From contig NZ_PRLE01000001.1 in assembly GCF_003287495.1 (NCBI RefSeq), positions 248,001-312,000 of the forward strand: a stretch of DNA of 64,000 bases, read 5' to 3'. This document shows, in pieces, positions 15,458 through 24,366 of the stretch; the first letter of the stretch is position 1, and every line of letters begins with the position of its first letter. Position numbers and translations under genes: made by a program. This stretch comes from Faecalibacterium prausnitzii. Lineage in GTDB: Bacteria; Bacillota; Clostridia; Oscillospirales; Ruminococcaceae. The notes under the pieces were generated by a model. It saw nothing but the letters and a program-made list of their open reading frames with translations. It was not told the DNA's origin and searched no databases.

Positions 15458-16552
15458 TTATCTATCGCTTTGCGTGTCCAGCTGGCGCAGCTTTTCAGCC
15501 TGCTCGCGCATGGCAAGCGCATCGATGATCTCATCCAGATTGCCGTCCATGATCTTGTCCAGATTATGGACCGTCAGGCCAATGCGGTGGTCCGTGCAGC
15601 GGTCCTGCGGGAAGTTGTAGGTGCGGATCTTTTCGCTCCGGTCGCCGGTACCCACCTGCCCCTGCCGGTTGGCATTGATGGCCTCCTGCTGCTCTTTCTG
15701 CTTCTGGGCCAGCAGGCGGCTGCGCAGAATTTCAAGGGCCTTATCTTTATTCTGGAACTGGCTGCGCTCGTTCTGGCATTCTACCACCATGCCGGTGGGG
15801 AGATGTGTCACACGGATGGCGCTGGAAGTCTTGTTGATGTGCTGGCCGCCGGCACCCGAAGAGCGGAATGTATCAATGCGGAGGTCTTTCATGTCCAGCG
15901 CAAAATCCACTTCCTCGGCCTGGGGCATTACGGCTACCGTTGCCGTGGAGGTGTGGATGCGGCCCTGCGTCTCCGTTTCCGGCACTCGCTGCACTCGGTG
16001 GACGCCGCTCTCATATTTGAGGCGGTTGTAGGCGCCCCGCCCGTTCACCGCGATGATGGCCTCTTTCACGCCGCCCAGCTCGGTCTCGTTGAGGTTGAGC
16101 ACTTCCCACTCCCAGCCCCGGCTCTGGACGTACATGCTGTACATCCGCATCAGGCTGTGGGCAAACAGGGCCGCTTCCTCGCCGCCGGCTCCGCCGCGCA
16201 GCTCCAAAATCACGCTTTTTTCGTCATTTGCATCCTTGGGCAGCAGCAGAATTTTGAGATTATTTTCCAGCTCCGCCACATCTTGACTCTTTTCGCTGAC
16301 TTCCTGCTGTACCATTTCCTTAAAGTCCGCGTCGAGGGTCTCCCCCTCCAGCAGGGCTTTGGCCTGTTCCAGATGATCTTTGGCGGTAGCCAGCTTCCGG
16401 TAGGCGTCCACCACGGGCTCCAACTCGTGGTACTCCTGCATCAGGCGGCGGAACAACGCCGGGTCTGCAGCCGTTTCCGGCTGGTTCAGGCGGATGGAAA
16501 GCTCCTCAAACCGGTGGCTGACCGCCTCCATTTGGGAAAACAGTTTTGGCAT
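15458..16552 (-). CDS. prfA: Peptide chain release factor 1
   Basis: 364 residues. The catalytic GGQ is in RSSGAGGQHINKTSSAIRV. The codon-recognition region carries HRVQRVPETETQGRIHTSTA, where PET takes the place of the PxT motif that reads UAA/UAG. Long coiled N-terminal domain and the GGAGGEEAALFA stretch are standard RF1. AAGGAG precedes the ATG. It follows the DUF951 gene by 53 bases and precedes tsaC, an order common in Firmicutes (prfA with tsaC). Together with prfB at 35077-36198 the window holds both class I release factors. Confidence 0.97.
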   Translation of the reverse strand: MPKLFSQMEAVSHRFEELSIRLNQPETAADPALFRRLMQEYHELEPVVDAYRKLATAKDHLEQAKALLEGETLDADFKEMVQQEVSEKSQDVAELENNLKILLLPKDANDEKSVILELRGGAGGEEAALFAHSLMRMYSMYVQSRGWEWEVLNLNETELGGVKEAIIAVNGRGAYNRLKYESGVHRVQRVPETETQGRIHTSTATVAVMPQAEEVDFALDMKDLRIDTFRSSGAGGQHINKTSSAIRVTHLPTGMVVECQNERSQFQNKDKALEILRSRLLAQKQKEQQEAINANRQGQVGTGDRSEKIRTYNFPQDRCTDHRIGLTVHNLDKIMDGNLDEIIDALAMREQAEKLRQLDTQSDR

Positions 16553-16605
16553 ATTGGGCAGTTCTCCTTACAACAATTTCCGAATGTGCTGACAGCTGCA
16601 AGGCG

Positions 16606-16794
16606 CTACACCGTGCCCGGTTTGATGACTTTTTTGATGTTCTTTTCAATTTTTGCGCGGGGCAGCATGACCTCGCGGCCACAGCCCGTGCAGCGGATCC
16701 TGAAATCCATGCCCACGCGCAGCACCTCAAAGCTTGCAGCGCCGCAGGGGTGCTTTTTGCGGGTGAGGATGGTATCTCCCACTGCAATGTCCAT
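16606..16794 (-). CDS. DUF951 family small zinc-ribbon-like protein
   Basis: 62 residues starting MDIAVGDTILTRKKHPCG. The pattern of HPCGAxxFEVLRVGMDFRIRCTGCGR matches DUF951, with cysteines in HPCG and CTGCG that could hold a metal, and a basic C-terminus (RAKIEKNIKKVIKPG). GGAGGG lies nine bases before the ATG. It is the first gene of the prfA operon. Family knowledge: widespread in Firmicutes, small, of unknown function, likely RNA or DNA binding by charge. The longer frame upstream is noise. Confidence 0.88.
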   Translation of the reverse strand: MDIAVGDTILTRKKHPCGAASFEVLRVGMDFRIRCTGCGREVMLPRAKIEKNIKKVIKPGTV

Positions 16795-16867
16795 AAGTGT
16801 ATCCCTCCTGCTTGTACAAAGTGGTACAGGCCGTATGGGCGGGGCACAACCCCACGCATACAGATAT

Positions 16868-16896
16868 AGTATAAACCAAACTCGTGCAAAATGCAA
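16868..16896 (-). promoter_or_regulatory. Promoter of the DUF951-prfA operon
   Basis: Minus strand -35 TTGCAT (16896-16891), 17-base spacer, -10 TATACT (16873-16868). The transcript would start near 16861 and cover DUF951, prfA and probably tsaC-coaE-transglycosylase. Confidence 0.7.
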
Positions 16897-16984
16897 ATAT
16901 CTGCTGCCGGCTGCGCATATGGTGTACCAGCCTGGTGCCACCAGCCGGACCGCAGGCAAAACACAAGAGAAAGAGGAATGAAAG

Positions 16985-17920
16985 ATGATGCAAACATTCA
17001 GAACCGAAAGCAACTACCGCAGCGCGAACCGCCTCTCCCCCGCGGAGCTGCGGGCCGCCATGGCCAACCGCGAGATTTTGCAGAGCACCGCCCTCGCCTT
17101 TGATACCCAGCGGCAGCTCCGCTTTGAGCTGGGCGGCACCAAAGCGGTGATGCCCTTTGCCCAGTGTGCCGACGGAGCGGAAAACGGCTCGGTGCGGGAT
17201 ATTGCCGTGCTGACACGGGTGGGCCGCCCCACCTGTTTTATCATTGAATCTCTGGATACCGATGAGAGCGGCCAGCCGTTCTACCGGCTCTCCCGGGCTG
17301 AGGCCCAGCGGATGTGCAAGGCAGAGTATCTCGACACCCTGACGCCCGGCGATATCCTGCCGTGCACCGTGACCCATATTGAACCCTTTGGCGCGTTTTG
17401 TGATGTGGGCTGCGGCATCAGCGCCCTTTTGCCCATTGATTGCATGTCCGTCAGCCGCATTTCTTCCCCCGCTGACCGGGTCAGCGTAGGGCAGCAGATT
17501 CTGTGCGCCATCAAGAGCCGGGATGTACAGGGGCGGTTCGTGCTCACCATCCGGGAGCTGCTGGGCACCTGGGCCGAGAACGCCGCCGCTTTTACCGTAG
17601 GGGAAACGGTCGTGGGCATCGTGCGGAGCGTGGAGGAATACGGCACCTTTATTGAGATCGCACCCAACTTGGCCGGGTTGGCGGAAAGCTGCCCCGACCT
17701 GCACCCCGGCCAGCCCGTGAGTGTCTACATCAAAAATATCCTCCCGGACAAAATGAAGATCAAGCTGGTCATCGTCAACCACAGCCTGAGCCAGAGCCAT
17801 CGGTTTGAGCTGCGGTATTTCATTACGGAGGGACACCTGGATCACTGGCTCTACTCCACCCCGGAGAGCCACAAACGGATCGAGACGGATTTTGCGGTTG
17901 CGGCTTGCAATCCGGCCTGA
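16985..17920 (+). CDS. S1 RNA-binding domain protein
   Basis: 311 residues. Two S1 domains are visible: one at about residues 118-185 (GDILPCTVTHIEPFGAFCDVGCGISALLP, then RDVQGRFVLTIRELLGTW) and one at about 193-265 (VGETVVGIVRSVEEYGTFIEIAPNLAGLAE, then ILPDKMKIKLVIV). The N-terminal 110 residues have no recognised family. GAGGAATGAAAG precedes two adjacent ATGs. Such short S1-like proteins in Clostridia stand in for or accompany ribosomal S1 and bind mRNA or ribosomes; which applies here is not clear. It is divergent from the prfA operon. Confidence 0.82.
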   Translation: MMQTFRTESNYRSANRLSPAELRAAMANREILQSTALAFDTQRQLRFELGGTKAVMPFAQCADGAENGSVRDIAVLTRVGRPTCFIIESLDTDESGQPFYRLSRAEAQRMCKAEYLDTLTPGDILPCTVTHIEPFGAFCDVGCGISALLPIDCMSVSRISSPADRVSVGQQILCAIKSRDVQGRFVLTIRELLGTWAENAAAFTVGETVVGIVRSVEEYGTFIEIAPNLAGLAESCPDLHPGQPVSVYIKNILPDKMKIKLVIVNHSLSQSHRFELRYFITEGHLDHWLYSTPESHKRIETDFAVAACNPA

Positions 17921-17933
17921 AACCCTTTATACT
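17905..17933 (+). promoter_or_regulatory. Promoter of the DUF4364 gene
   Basis: -35 TTGCAA (17905-17910) inside the last codons of the S1 gene, 17-base spacer, -10 TATACT (17928-17933). Confidence 0.7.
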
Positions 17934-17974
17934 AGGGTGGAATAGAAAATAAAACCAGAGGAGATGTGTGAACG

Positions 17975-18526
17975 ATGGCCGCCAACGATGCTTTTACTGC
18001 CGGAGTACGTCCCGGCGGGCTGACGAACAGCACCGAGATCCGGCTGCTGCTGTGCTATCTGGTCAAGAATGCCGGGCCCATTACCCGGACGGAGATCGAA
18101 AACGCCCTGATGGAGGAAGCGCTGGTCAATTACTTTGAGATCGGCTCCTGTCTGGACGATATTACCCGGCAGAGCCTTGTCACTTTGCAGAACGACCGCT
18201 ACGCCATCACGGAGAAAGGCCGCAAGGTAGCGCAGGAGCTGGCCTACGATCTGCCCCGCAGTGTGCGGGAGCGGGCCGTGGCTGCCGTCTTTCGGGCCCA
18301 GACCTGGGCCCGAAAGGAAGCGGAATACAGTGCCCGCATTACCGAGAAAGCGGACGGCCACTGCTCCGTCCGCTGCACGGTCAAAGCGCTGGACCAGGAG
18401 CTGTTCTGCCTGGATTTGGGCACCCCGGACCGTCTGAGCGCCGAGCTGGTCAAAAAGCAGTTCATCCTGAAAGGCAATGAGATCTATCAGATGCTCATTA
18501 CCAAATTGACCGAAGAAAAAAACTGA
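17975..18526 (+). CDS. DUF4364 family winged-helix protein
   Basis: 183 residues. The N-terminal 75 residues form a helix-turn-helix of winged type: LTNSTEIRLLLCYLVKNAGP, then TRTEIENALMEEALVNYFEI and the wing LVTLQNDRYAITEKGRKVAQEL. The C-terminal half is mixed and soluble. This fits DUF4364, a Firmicute family of putative transcription regulators. AGAGGAGATG lies before the ATG. It has its own promoter and a terminator right after the stop, so it is a one-gene unit. Confidence 0.85.
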   Translation: MAANDAFTAGVRPGGLTNSTEIRLLLCYLVKNAGPITRTEIENALMEEALVNYFEIGSCLDDITRQSLVTLQNDRYAITEKGRKVAQELAYDLPRSVRERAVAAVFRAQTWARKEAEYSARITEKADGHCSVRCTVKALDQELFCLDLGTPDRLSAELVKKQFILKGNEIYQMLITKLTEEKN

Positions 18527-18554
18527 CCTTTTGCAATTTTTACAAAGAGAACGT

Positions 18555-18604
18555 CCCCTGCCCCAGCGGCCATTTGCGGCCACACGGGTGCAGGGGGCTT
18601 TTTG
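18555..18604 (+). terminator. Terminator of the DUF4364 gene
   Basis: Hairpin with outer stem CCCCTGC / GCAGGGG and inner GGCC / GGCC, followed by five T. Confidence 0.85.
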
Positions 18605-18651
18605 TCTTACCTCAAACAGCCTCGTTATTTTTTCTACTTTGGCTGAGAATC

Positions 18652-18680
18652 TTAACAATGGGCAGACTTTATGGTATGCT
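18652..18680 (+). promoter_or_regulatory. Promoter of the 42-residue small protein
   Basis: -35 TTAACA (18652-18657), 17-base spacer ending TGG, -10 TATGCT (18675-18680). Predicted start near 18687, two bases before the GTG start codon. Confidence 0.5.
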
Positions 18681-18688
18681 TATCAGGT

Positions 18689-18817
18689 GTGAGTATTTTT
18701 GACACAGCCGTGGGCGTGATCGTGGCGCTGGCCGTCAACTACTACCTTCCCCGGGAAAAAGTCGTGCCCCTGTGGGAGGGGTTCAAAGCCAGAATTTCCG
18801 GTAAGAGCGCAAAATAA
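18689..18817 (+). CDS. Small membrane protein, 42 residues
   Basis: Frame starting GTG with a hydrophobic N-terminal segment (VSIFDTAVGVIVALAVNYYL) and a charged C-terminal half (PREKVVPLWEGFKARISGKSAK). The promoter at 18652-18680 puts the transcript start about two bases before this GTG, so the message would be nearly leaderless. An upstream in-frame ATG at 18671 lies inside the -10 region and cannot be used. The stop is six bases from the end of the convergent methyltransferase gene. No family is recognised; one span with a cytoplasmic basic tail is all that can be said. Confidence 0.45.
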   Translation: MSIFDTAVGVIVALAVNYYLPREKVVPLWEGFKARISGKSAK

Positions 18818-18823
18818 CCCGTT

Positions 18824-19651
18824 TTACTGTTTGCCCAGCTGCCAGAACGCCACGGCGCTGGCTGCCGCCACATTGAGCGAATCCACCCCGTGGGACATGG
18901 GGATCTTGACCGTGTAATCGCAGGCGGCAATGGTGGAGCGGGCCAGGCCGTCGCCCTCGGTGCCCAGCACGATGGCAAGCTTGGGTTCCTTGGCCAGCTG
19001 TTCGTCGTCGATGCTGACAGAACGGTCACTCAGGGCCATGGCAGCCGTTTTGAAGCCCAGCGCATGGAGCTGCTCCATTCCCTTTTCCGGCCAGTCGGCG
19101 GGCGTCTGGCCGATCTGCGCCCAGGGCACCTGAAAGACAGTTCCCATGCTCACCCGCACCGCCCGGCGGCAGAGCGGGTCACAGCAGGAGGGGTTGATGA
19201 GGACGGCATCCATGTTGAGGGCCGCTGCACTGCGGAAGATGGCCCCCACGTTGGTAGAATCCACAATGCCCTCCAGAACAGCCACCCGCCGGGCATTTTT
19301 GCAGAGTTCTTCCACGGAACGGGGTGCCGGACGGCGGAATGCGCAGAGCACGCCCCGGGTAAGTTCAAAGCCCGTCAGAGCCGCCAGCAGCTCTCGATCC
19401 GCCGTGTAAACAGGAGCATCCCCGCAGCGGGTCAGGATTTCTGCCGCCGGACCGGTGATTTGTTTGCGCTCCATCAAAAGGGAGAGCGGCTGATAGCCTG
19501 CATCCAGCGCCCGGGAAATAACTTTGGGGCTCTCGGCAATAAAGATGCCTTTCTCCGGCTCCAGACGATTGCGCAGCTGGTTCTGGGTCAGCCGGGCGTA
19601 GGGGTCCAACTCCGGGGCGTGAAAATCGGTGATCTCGATGATATTCGGCAT
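18824..19651 (-). CDS. SPOUT (TrmH/SpoU) family RNA 2'-O-methyltransferase
   Basis: 275 residues. The N-terminal RNA-binding part (KGIFIAESPKVISRALDAGY) is of the L30e type. The SPOUT knot motifs are all present: motif 1 LEGIVDSTNVGAIFRSAAAL, motif 2 LAIVLGTEGDGL, motif 3 IPMSHGVDSLNVAAASAVAF. The catalytic Arg is in the NVGAIFR stretch and the Asn in SLNVAAA. AAAGGAGAGC precedes the ATG. Family knowledge: uses S-adenosylmethionine to methylate ribose in 23S rRNA or tRNA; the exact target cannot be told. It is convergent with the small gene at 18689. Confidence 0.9.
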   Translation of the reverse strand: MPNIIEITDFHAPELDPYARLTQNQLRNRLEPEKGIFIAESPKVISRALDAGYQPLSLLMERKQITGPAAEILTRCGDAPVYTADRELLAALTGFELTRGVLCAFRRPAPRSVEELCKNARRVAVLEGIVDSTNVGAIFRSAAALNMDAVLINPSCCDPLCRRAVRVSMGTVFQVPWAQIGQTPADWPEKGMEQLHALGFKTAAMALSDRSVSIDDEQLAKEPKLAIVLGTEGDGLARSTIAACDYTVKIPMSHGVDSLNVAAASAVAFWQLGKQ

Positions 19652-19795
19652 AGGATGCTCTCCTTTGGCATTGTTCAGAGTTGTGTGGGTTGTGTGGCCT
19701 TATTCTAGCACATCCGGCTCCAGAATGCAAAAATGCAGAGTCCGCCTTTGGCTGGCATATCATTTCCACATGTCAGCCATACCCCGGAATCCATC

Positions 19796-19824
19796 TTGTG
19801 CTTTTTGCCAAATGTGCTTATAAT
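19796..19824 (+). promoter_or_regulatory. Promoter of the DUF1275 gene
   Basis: -35 TTGTGC (19796-19801), 17-base spacer, perfect -10 TATAAT (19819-19824). Confidence 0.65.
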
Positions 19825-19881
19825 AAAGGAGCTGCCTTTTGCGGCGGCAGTCTTTGAAATTCAAGAGAGGTGGAATACTCC

Positions 19882-20697
19882 ATGCAGACCAGCTCGGCGT
19901 CCAAGCGCCTGCTGCACGGCCAGATGTCGGAATCGTTCGTCACGGCCATGTTTTTGTCCCTTTCAGGCGGCTTACAGGACGCATATACCTACTTTTTCCG
20001 CGGCAAGGTTTACGCCAATGCCCAGACGGGCAACATCGTGTTGCTGAGCCAACACCTGTTTGCCGGAGATTTTCTCACAGCGCTTCATTACCTGATCCCG
20101 CTGGTCGCTTTCGCTTCCGGCATTCTGGCGGCGGAACTGTTCCGGGAACACTTCCAGAGCCTGAAAGCCCTGCACTGGCGGCAGATGATCGTTCTGGCAG
20201 AGATCCTGCTCCTGTTCAGCGTGGGATTTTTCCCGCAGGAGCTGAACCTGCTGGCCAACGCCATCGTCTCGTTCTCCTGCGCCATGCAGGTACAGACGTT
20301 CCGCAAGGTGAACGGCTATGCATATGCCAGCACCATGTGCATCGGCAACATGCGCAGCGGCATGGAGGCTCTGGCTGTCTGGATCGTCAAGCACGACCCC
20401 AAAGCCCTGCGCAAAGTTTCCCATTATTTAGGCATCATCTTCCTGTTTGGCGTGGGTGCGGGCCTTGGCTGGGTGGCCGTGGAGCATTTTGCCACCCGGG
20501 CCATCTGGTGGTCCTGCCTGCTGCTGCTCATCTGCTTCGCGCTGATGTTCATTCGGGAAGATCTGGAGGACAACCCCGCCATTGAGCAGAACCTTGCCGA
20601 GATCCGGCAGGAAGCAGGCGAGATCGACCACCTGCTGAAAGAGGAACTGCACGAGGAGCACGAGGCTCTCCGCGATACGCTGGAACACAAAAACTGA
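19882..20697 (+). CDS. DUF1275 (YoaK) family membrane protein
   Basis: 271 residues. The first membrane region has SLSGGLQDAYTYFFRGKVYANAQTGNIVLL, where GxxDA and TGN are the family signature. About six spans follow (LTALHYLIPLVAFASGILAAEL, MIVLAEILLLFSVGFFP, IIFLFGVGAGLGWV, IWWSCLLLLICFALMFI). A charged coiled tail of about 45 residues ends the protein. AAGAGAGGTGG lies 11 bases before the ATG at 19882; a GTG at 19870 overlaps that box and is less likely. Family knowledge: widespread integral membrane protein of unknown transport role. Confidence 0.88.
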   Translation: MQTSSASKRLLHGQMSESFVTAMFLSLSGGLQDAYTYFFRGKVYANAQTGNIVLLSQHLFAGDFLTALHYLIPLVAFASGILAAELFREHFQSLKALHWRQMIVLAEILLLFSVGFFPQELNLLANAIVSFSCAMQVQTFRKVNGYAYASTMCIGNMRSGMEALAVWIVKHDPKALRKVSHYLGIIFLFGVGAGLGWVAVEHFATRAIWWSCLLLLICFALMFIREDLEDNPAIEQNLAEIRQEAGEIDHLLKEELHEEHEALRDTLEHKN

Positions 20698-20712
20698 ATC
20701 TATTTTTCAAAT

Positions 20713-20752
20713 GGCCGCTTTTTCCTCCCGCCGGGGGATGGGCGGCCTTTTT
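20713..20752 (+). terminator. Terminator of the DUF1275 gene
   Basis: GGCCGC / GCGGCC stem followed by five T, 16 bases after the stop. Confidence 0.8.
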
Positions 20753-20865
20753 GCATCCATTCTTCCGGGGAATGGATGTGATGAAAATTCCGTATTTTAC
20801 AAATATCATACTGGATGTTTCCAATCCCATCGTTCTGGTGCGGGCTTCCACAGAAACCGAGTGTA

Positions 20866-20904
20866 AAAACGGCCCCGTGCAGTCTCCCCTGCCGAGGCTG
20901 TTTT
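20866..20904. terminator. Hairpin with A/T flanks in the intergenic region
   Basis: AAAACGGCC / GGCTGTTTT stem (9 bp with one G-U pair) around a 21-base loop. It sits between the DUF1275 terminator and the hydratase promoter. The rest of the 363-base gap between the two genes shows no gene I can support. Confidence 0.4.
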
Positions 20905-20955
20905 CATTTGCTGAATCATCTAAAAACAGAATGGTTCACGATAAAAACCAGCTAT

Positions 20956-20984
20956 TTTACAGAATGATAAAATTGCGGTATTCT
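20956..20984 (+). promoter_or_regulatory. Promoter of the aconitase-family hydratase
   Basis: -35 TTTACA (20956-20961), 17-base spacer, -10 TATTCT (20979-20984). Leader of about 70 nt to the ATG, with AGAAAGGAAC as ribosome binding site. Confidence 0.6.
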
Positions 20985-21060
20985 ATGGTCAGAAAGAATC
21001 TCCCCCACGGGATGAAAGAGAGTATCAGTACCACCCGGTTTTAGAAAGGAACTATCTGCT

Positions 21061-23331
21061 ATGATCAAACTGTATGAGAACGGCATCTACCTGGTCAACG
21101 GCGAAACGATCTGCTCCTGCCCCGAGGAAGTGGCCCAGAAGTCCGGCCGCGCTACCACCAAAGAGGAGGCCACCAAGGGCACCATGGCCTACGGCATCCT
21201 GCAGGCTCACAACCAGAGCGATGACCCCGACGCCCTGCGCCTGAAGTTCGACTCCATGACCAGCCACGACATCACCTATGTCGGCATCATCCAGACGGCC
21301 CGCGCTTCCGGCCTGAAGCAGTTTCCCATCCCCTATGTCCTGACCAACTGCCACAACAGCCTGTGCGCTGTGGGCGGCACCATCAACGAGGATGACCACA
21401 AGTTTGCCCTCTCCGCTGCTCACAAGTACGGCGGCATCTATGTGCCCACCAACATGGCCAACATTCACAGCTACAACCGTGAGACGATGGCTGCCGGCGG
21501 CAAAATGATCCTGGGCTCCGACTCCCACACCCGCTACGGTGCTCTTGGCACCATGGCCGTGGGCGAGGGCGGCGGCGAGCTGGCCAAGCAGCTGCTCTGC
21601 CGCACTTACGATTTTGCCCGTCCCGGCGTCATCGCCATCTACCTGACCGGCACCCCCCGCGTCGGCATCGGCCCCCACGATGTGGCCCTGAGCATCTGCG
21701 GCGCAGTCTACAAGAACGGCTACGTCAAGAACAAGGTCATGGAGTTCGTCGGCCCTGGCGTGGCTTCCCTGCCCATCGAGTACCGCAACGCCATTGACGT
21801 GATGACCACCGAGACCACCTGCTGGTCTTCCATTTGGGTGACCGATGAGGAGACCCAGCGCTACTACACTCTGCATGGCCGTCCGCAGGACTACAAGAAG
21901 CTGAACCCCGCTGAGGTCGCTTACTATGACGGCTGCGTCTCCATCGACCTTTCCACCGTGGAGAGCACCATTGCCATGCCCATGCATCCCTCCAACACCT
22001 ACACCATCCACGAGCTGCAGGCCAACGCCAAGGACATCCTGCATCTGGTACAGGAAGAGGCCAACAAGCAGATCAAGGGTGCCAAGATGAACCTGGACAG
22101 CAAGTACCACGATGGCGCTGTCTGGGTGGATCAGGGCGAGATCGCAGGCTGCGCCGGCGGCACGTTCGATAACATCTGCGCCGCTGCCGACATCCTGCGC
22201 GGCAAGAGCTGCGGCAACGGTGCCTTTACCCTGAGCATCTACCCGGGCTCCATGCCGGCTCTGGCTGAGCTCATCCGCAATGGCCGCGCCTCCGACCTGG
22301 TGGACGCCGGTGCCATCATGCGCGAGTGCTTCTGCGGTCCCTGCTTCGGCGCAGGCGACTGCCCGGCCAACGGCGAGTTCTCCATCCGCCACACCACCCG
22401 CAACTTCCCCAACCGTGAGGGTTCCAAGCCGGGCGAGGGCCAGATGAGTGCCGTGGCGCTGATGGATGCACGTTCCATCGCCGCTACCGCTGCCAACGGC
22501 GGCAAGCTGACCGCTGCCACCGATCTGGACATCGAGTACACCAAGCCCGAGTACCACTACAATGCAACCCTTTACGCAAAGCGTGTTTACAACGGCTGGG
22601 GCCATGCCGAGCCGGAAACCGAGCTGCGTTTCGGCCCCAACATCAAGGACTGGCCTGAGATGCCTGCCCTGACCGACGACCTGCTGGTCAAGGTCTGCTC
22701 CTACATCACCGACCCCGTGACCACCACCGATGAGCTCATCCCCTCCGGTGAGACTTCTTCCTACCGCTCCAACCCCGAGCGCCTGTCCGAGTTCGCCCTG
22801 AGCCGCCGCGACCCCCAGTACGTCTCCCGCAGCAAAGAGGTGCGCCAGATCGAGCGGGACCGTGAGGCGGGCAAGGCCCTGCCCGAGGAAGTCCTGAATG
22901 TCTATGCTGCCCTGACCAAAGCCGGTGTGAAGAACGATCCCGCCCATACCGACATCGGCTCCACCATCTTCGCCAATATGCCCGGCGACGGTTCCGCCCG
23001 TGAGCAGGCCGCTTCCTGCCAGCGTGTCATGGGCGCTGCCGCCAACTTTGCCAAGCAGTACGCCACCAAGCGTTACCGCTCCAACTGCATCAACTGGGGC
23101 ATGACCCCGTTCCTGGTGGAAAACCCGGAAGTCTTTGCTCTGGGCGATTACATCTTCATCCCCGGCCTGCGGCAGGCTGTACTGGAAAATAAGGCCAGCT
23201 TCTCCGCTTACGTCGTCAAGGCAGACGGCACGGTCACTGAGTTCCCGGTCTCCACGGGTGTCCTGACCGAGCCTGAGCGCCAGATCATTGCCGATGGCTG
23301 CCTCATCAACTACTACCGCAACAACCAGTAA
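21061..23331 (+). CDS. Aconitase-family hydratase (YbhJ-like)
   Basis: 756 residues. Aconitase motifs: GSDSHTRYGALGTMAVGEGGG, then GEIAGCAGGTFDNICAAA (first cluster cysteine) and ECFCGPCFGAGDCPANGE (second and third cluster cysteines), so a 4Fe-4S cluster is expected. The C-terminal swivel domain has YRSNCINWGMTPFLVEN. Length and N-terminus fit the YbhJ group of aconitase-like hydratases more than the 890-residue AcnA or the 2-part isopropylmalate isomerases. Codon use is very biased to C-ending codons, suggesting strong expression. Substrate is unknown. A LysR gene follows 78 bases downstream. Confidence 0.85.
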   Translation: MIKLYENGIYLVNGETICSCPEEVAQKSGRATTKEEATKGTMAYGILQAHNQSDDPDALRLKFDSMTSHDITYVGIIQTARASGLKQFPIPYVLTNCHNSLCAVGGTINEDDHKFALSAAHKYGGIYVPTNMANIHSYNRETMAAGGKMILGSDSHTRYGALGTMAVGEGGGELAKQLLCRTYDFARPGVIAIYLTGTPRVGIGPHDVALSICGAVYKNGYVKNKVMEFVGPGVASLPIEYRNAIDVMTTETTCWSSIWVTDEETQRYYTLHGRPQDYKKLNPAEVAYYDGCVSIDLSTVESTIAMPMHPSNTYTIHELQANAKDILHLVQEEANKQIKGAKMNLDSKYHDGAVWVDQGEIAGCAGGTFDNICAAADILRGKSCGNGAFTLSIYPGSMPALAELIRNGRASDLVDAGAIMRECFCGPCFGAGDCPANGEFSIRHTTRNFPNREGSKPGEGQMSAVALMDARSIAATAANGGKLTAATDLDIEYTKPEYHYNATLYAKRVYNGWGHAEPETELRFGPNIKDWPEMPALTDDLLVKVCSYITDPVTTTDELIPSGETSSYRSNPERLSEFALSRRDPQYVSRSKEVRQIERDREAGKALPEEVLNVYAALTKAGVKNDPAHTDIGSTIFANMPGDGSAREQAASCQRVMGAAANFAKQYATKRYRSNCINWGMTPFLVENPEVFALGDYIFIPGLRQAVLENKASFSAYVVKADGTVTEFPVSTGVLTEPERQIIADGCLINYYRNNQ

Positions 23332-23409
23332 GATGGGGCGGCATGGGCTTGCACATTCGTCCACAAAACAGTATACTGAAAAAAGACCGAAAAAAGGACG
23401 GAACATGCT

Positions 23410-24288
23410 ATGGATGAAAAAGATCTGCAGATCTTCCTGACCCTTGCCGAGACGGGCAACCTGACCCGGACGGCGGAGAAGCTCTATCTGGCACAACCTA
23501 CCCTGAGCAAGCGGCTACAGAACCTGGAGTCCGAACTGGGTGCCACCCTGTTCCTGCGCAGCAAGCACGGCGTGACCCTGACACCCGCCGGGGAGGCGGC
23601 ACGAGAGACGTTCCTGCACACCACCAAGGATTTTGAGGACCTGCGGGAGCGGCTGCAGAGAGGCCGCGGCATCGTCAGCGGTACGCTGCGCATCGCTACT
23701 TCCATTGATTACTCCACCTACCGCCTGCCGGAAGTGCTGGCGCAGTACACCACCCACTACCCGGAGGTCAAGCTGCAGATCTACAGTGAGCACAGCCGGG
23801 AGTGCGTGCGGCAGATGCAGACCGGCCGCCCCCACATTGCCATCATGCGGGGCGAGTGCGAGTGGGACGAGGGTAAACTCCTGCTGGAGCGGGAATCCGT
23901 CTGTCTCATCCGGAACAAGGCCAATGCGGACACGCCGCTGGAAGAGCTGCGGTACATTGACCGGGACGCGAATCCCGAGCACCAGAGCATGAAAGCCCGC
24001 TGGCTGATGGAGCACAAGCTGGAGCCCTCCAGCATCCTGAATGTGGAGGGCCTTTCCACCTGCGTGGCCATGGTCAAGGCAGGTCTGGGCTGGAGCATCG
24101 TGCCGGAGATCTGCCTCTCCTACTTTGACGGCATTGCCGAGCCGCTCTTCTTTGCGGATGACACGCCGCTCACCCGCTCCACCTACCTGCTCTACCGCAG
24201 ACGGGAAGCGGAGCTGCCCCAGGTACGGGCATTCATCCAGACCGTCTGTGAGCGGGAGAACATCCCCTCCCCCGTGCCGCGCGTCTGA
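23410..24288 (+). CDS. LysR family transcriptional regulator
   Basis: 292 residues. The N-terminal helix-turn-helix is standard (DLQIFLTLAETGNLTRTAEKL then QPTLSKRLQNLESELGATLF). The effector domain starts near residue 88 (VSGTLRIATSIDYSTYRLP) and ends with SIVPEICLSYFDGIAEPLFF. AAAAGGACGGAAC precedes the ATG. It lies directly downstream of the hydratase gene in the same direction, 78 bases apart, so it may control that gene or be co-transcribed with it. Usual LysR genes are divergent from their target, so this tandem order is less typical. Confidence 0.92.
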   Translation: MDEKDLQIFLTLAETGNLTRTAEKLYLAQPTLSKRLQNLESELGATLFLRSKHGVTLTPAGEAARETFLHTTKDFEDLRERLQRGRGIVSGTLRIATSIDYSTYRLPEVLAQYTTHYPEVKLQIYSEHSRECVRQMQTGRPHIAIMRGECEWDEGKLLLERESVCLIRNKANADTPLEELRYIDRDANPEHQSMKARWLMEHKLEPSSILNVEGLSTCVAMVKAGLGWSIVPEICLSYFDGIAEPLFFADDTPLTRSTYLLYRRREAELPQVRAFIQTVCERENIPSPVPRV

Positions 24289-24298
24289 CCGATTTCCA

Positions 24299-24345
24299 AA
24301 ACCGCAGTCCACTTGCAGTCTTCTGCAGGCAGGCTGCGGTTTTTG
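24299..24345 (+). terminator. Terminator of the LysR gene
   Basis: AACCGCAG / CTGCGGTT outer stem with GCAG / CTGC inside, then five T. Confidence 0.8.
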
Positions 24346-24366
24346 TCATTTTCTCGCAGAATCCAA

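Noticed and set aside
20751-21044. 97-residue frame upstream of the aconitase-like gene
   Set aside because: It spans the promoter and a hairpin of the next gene, has no ribosome binding site and no recognisable composition.
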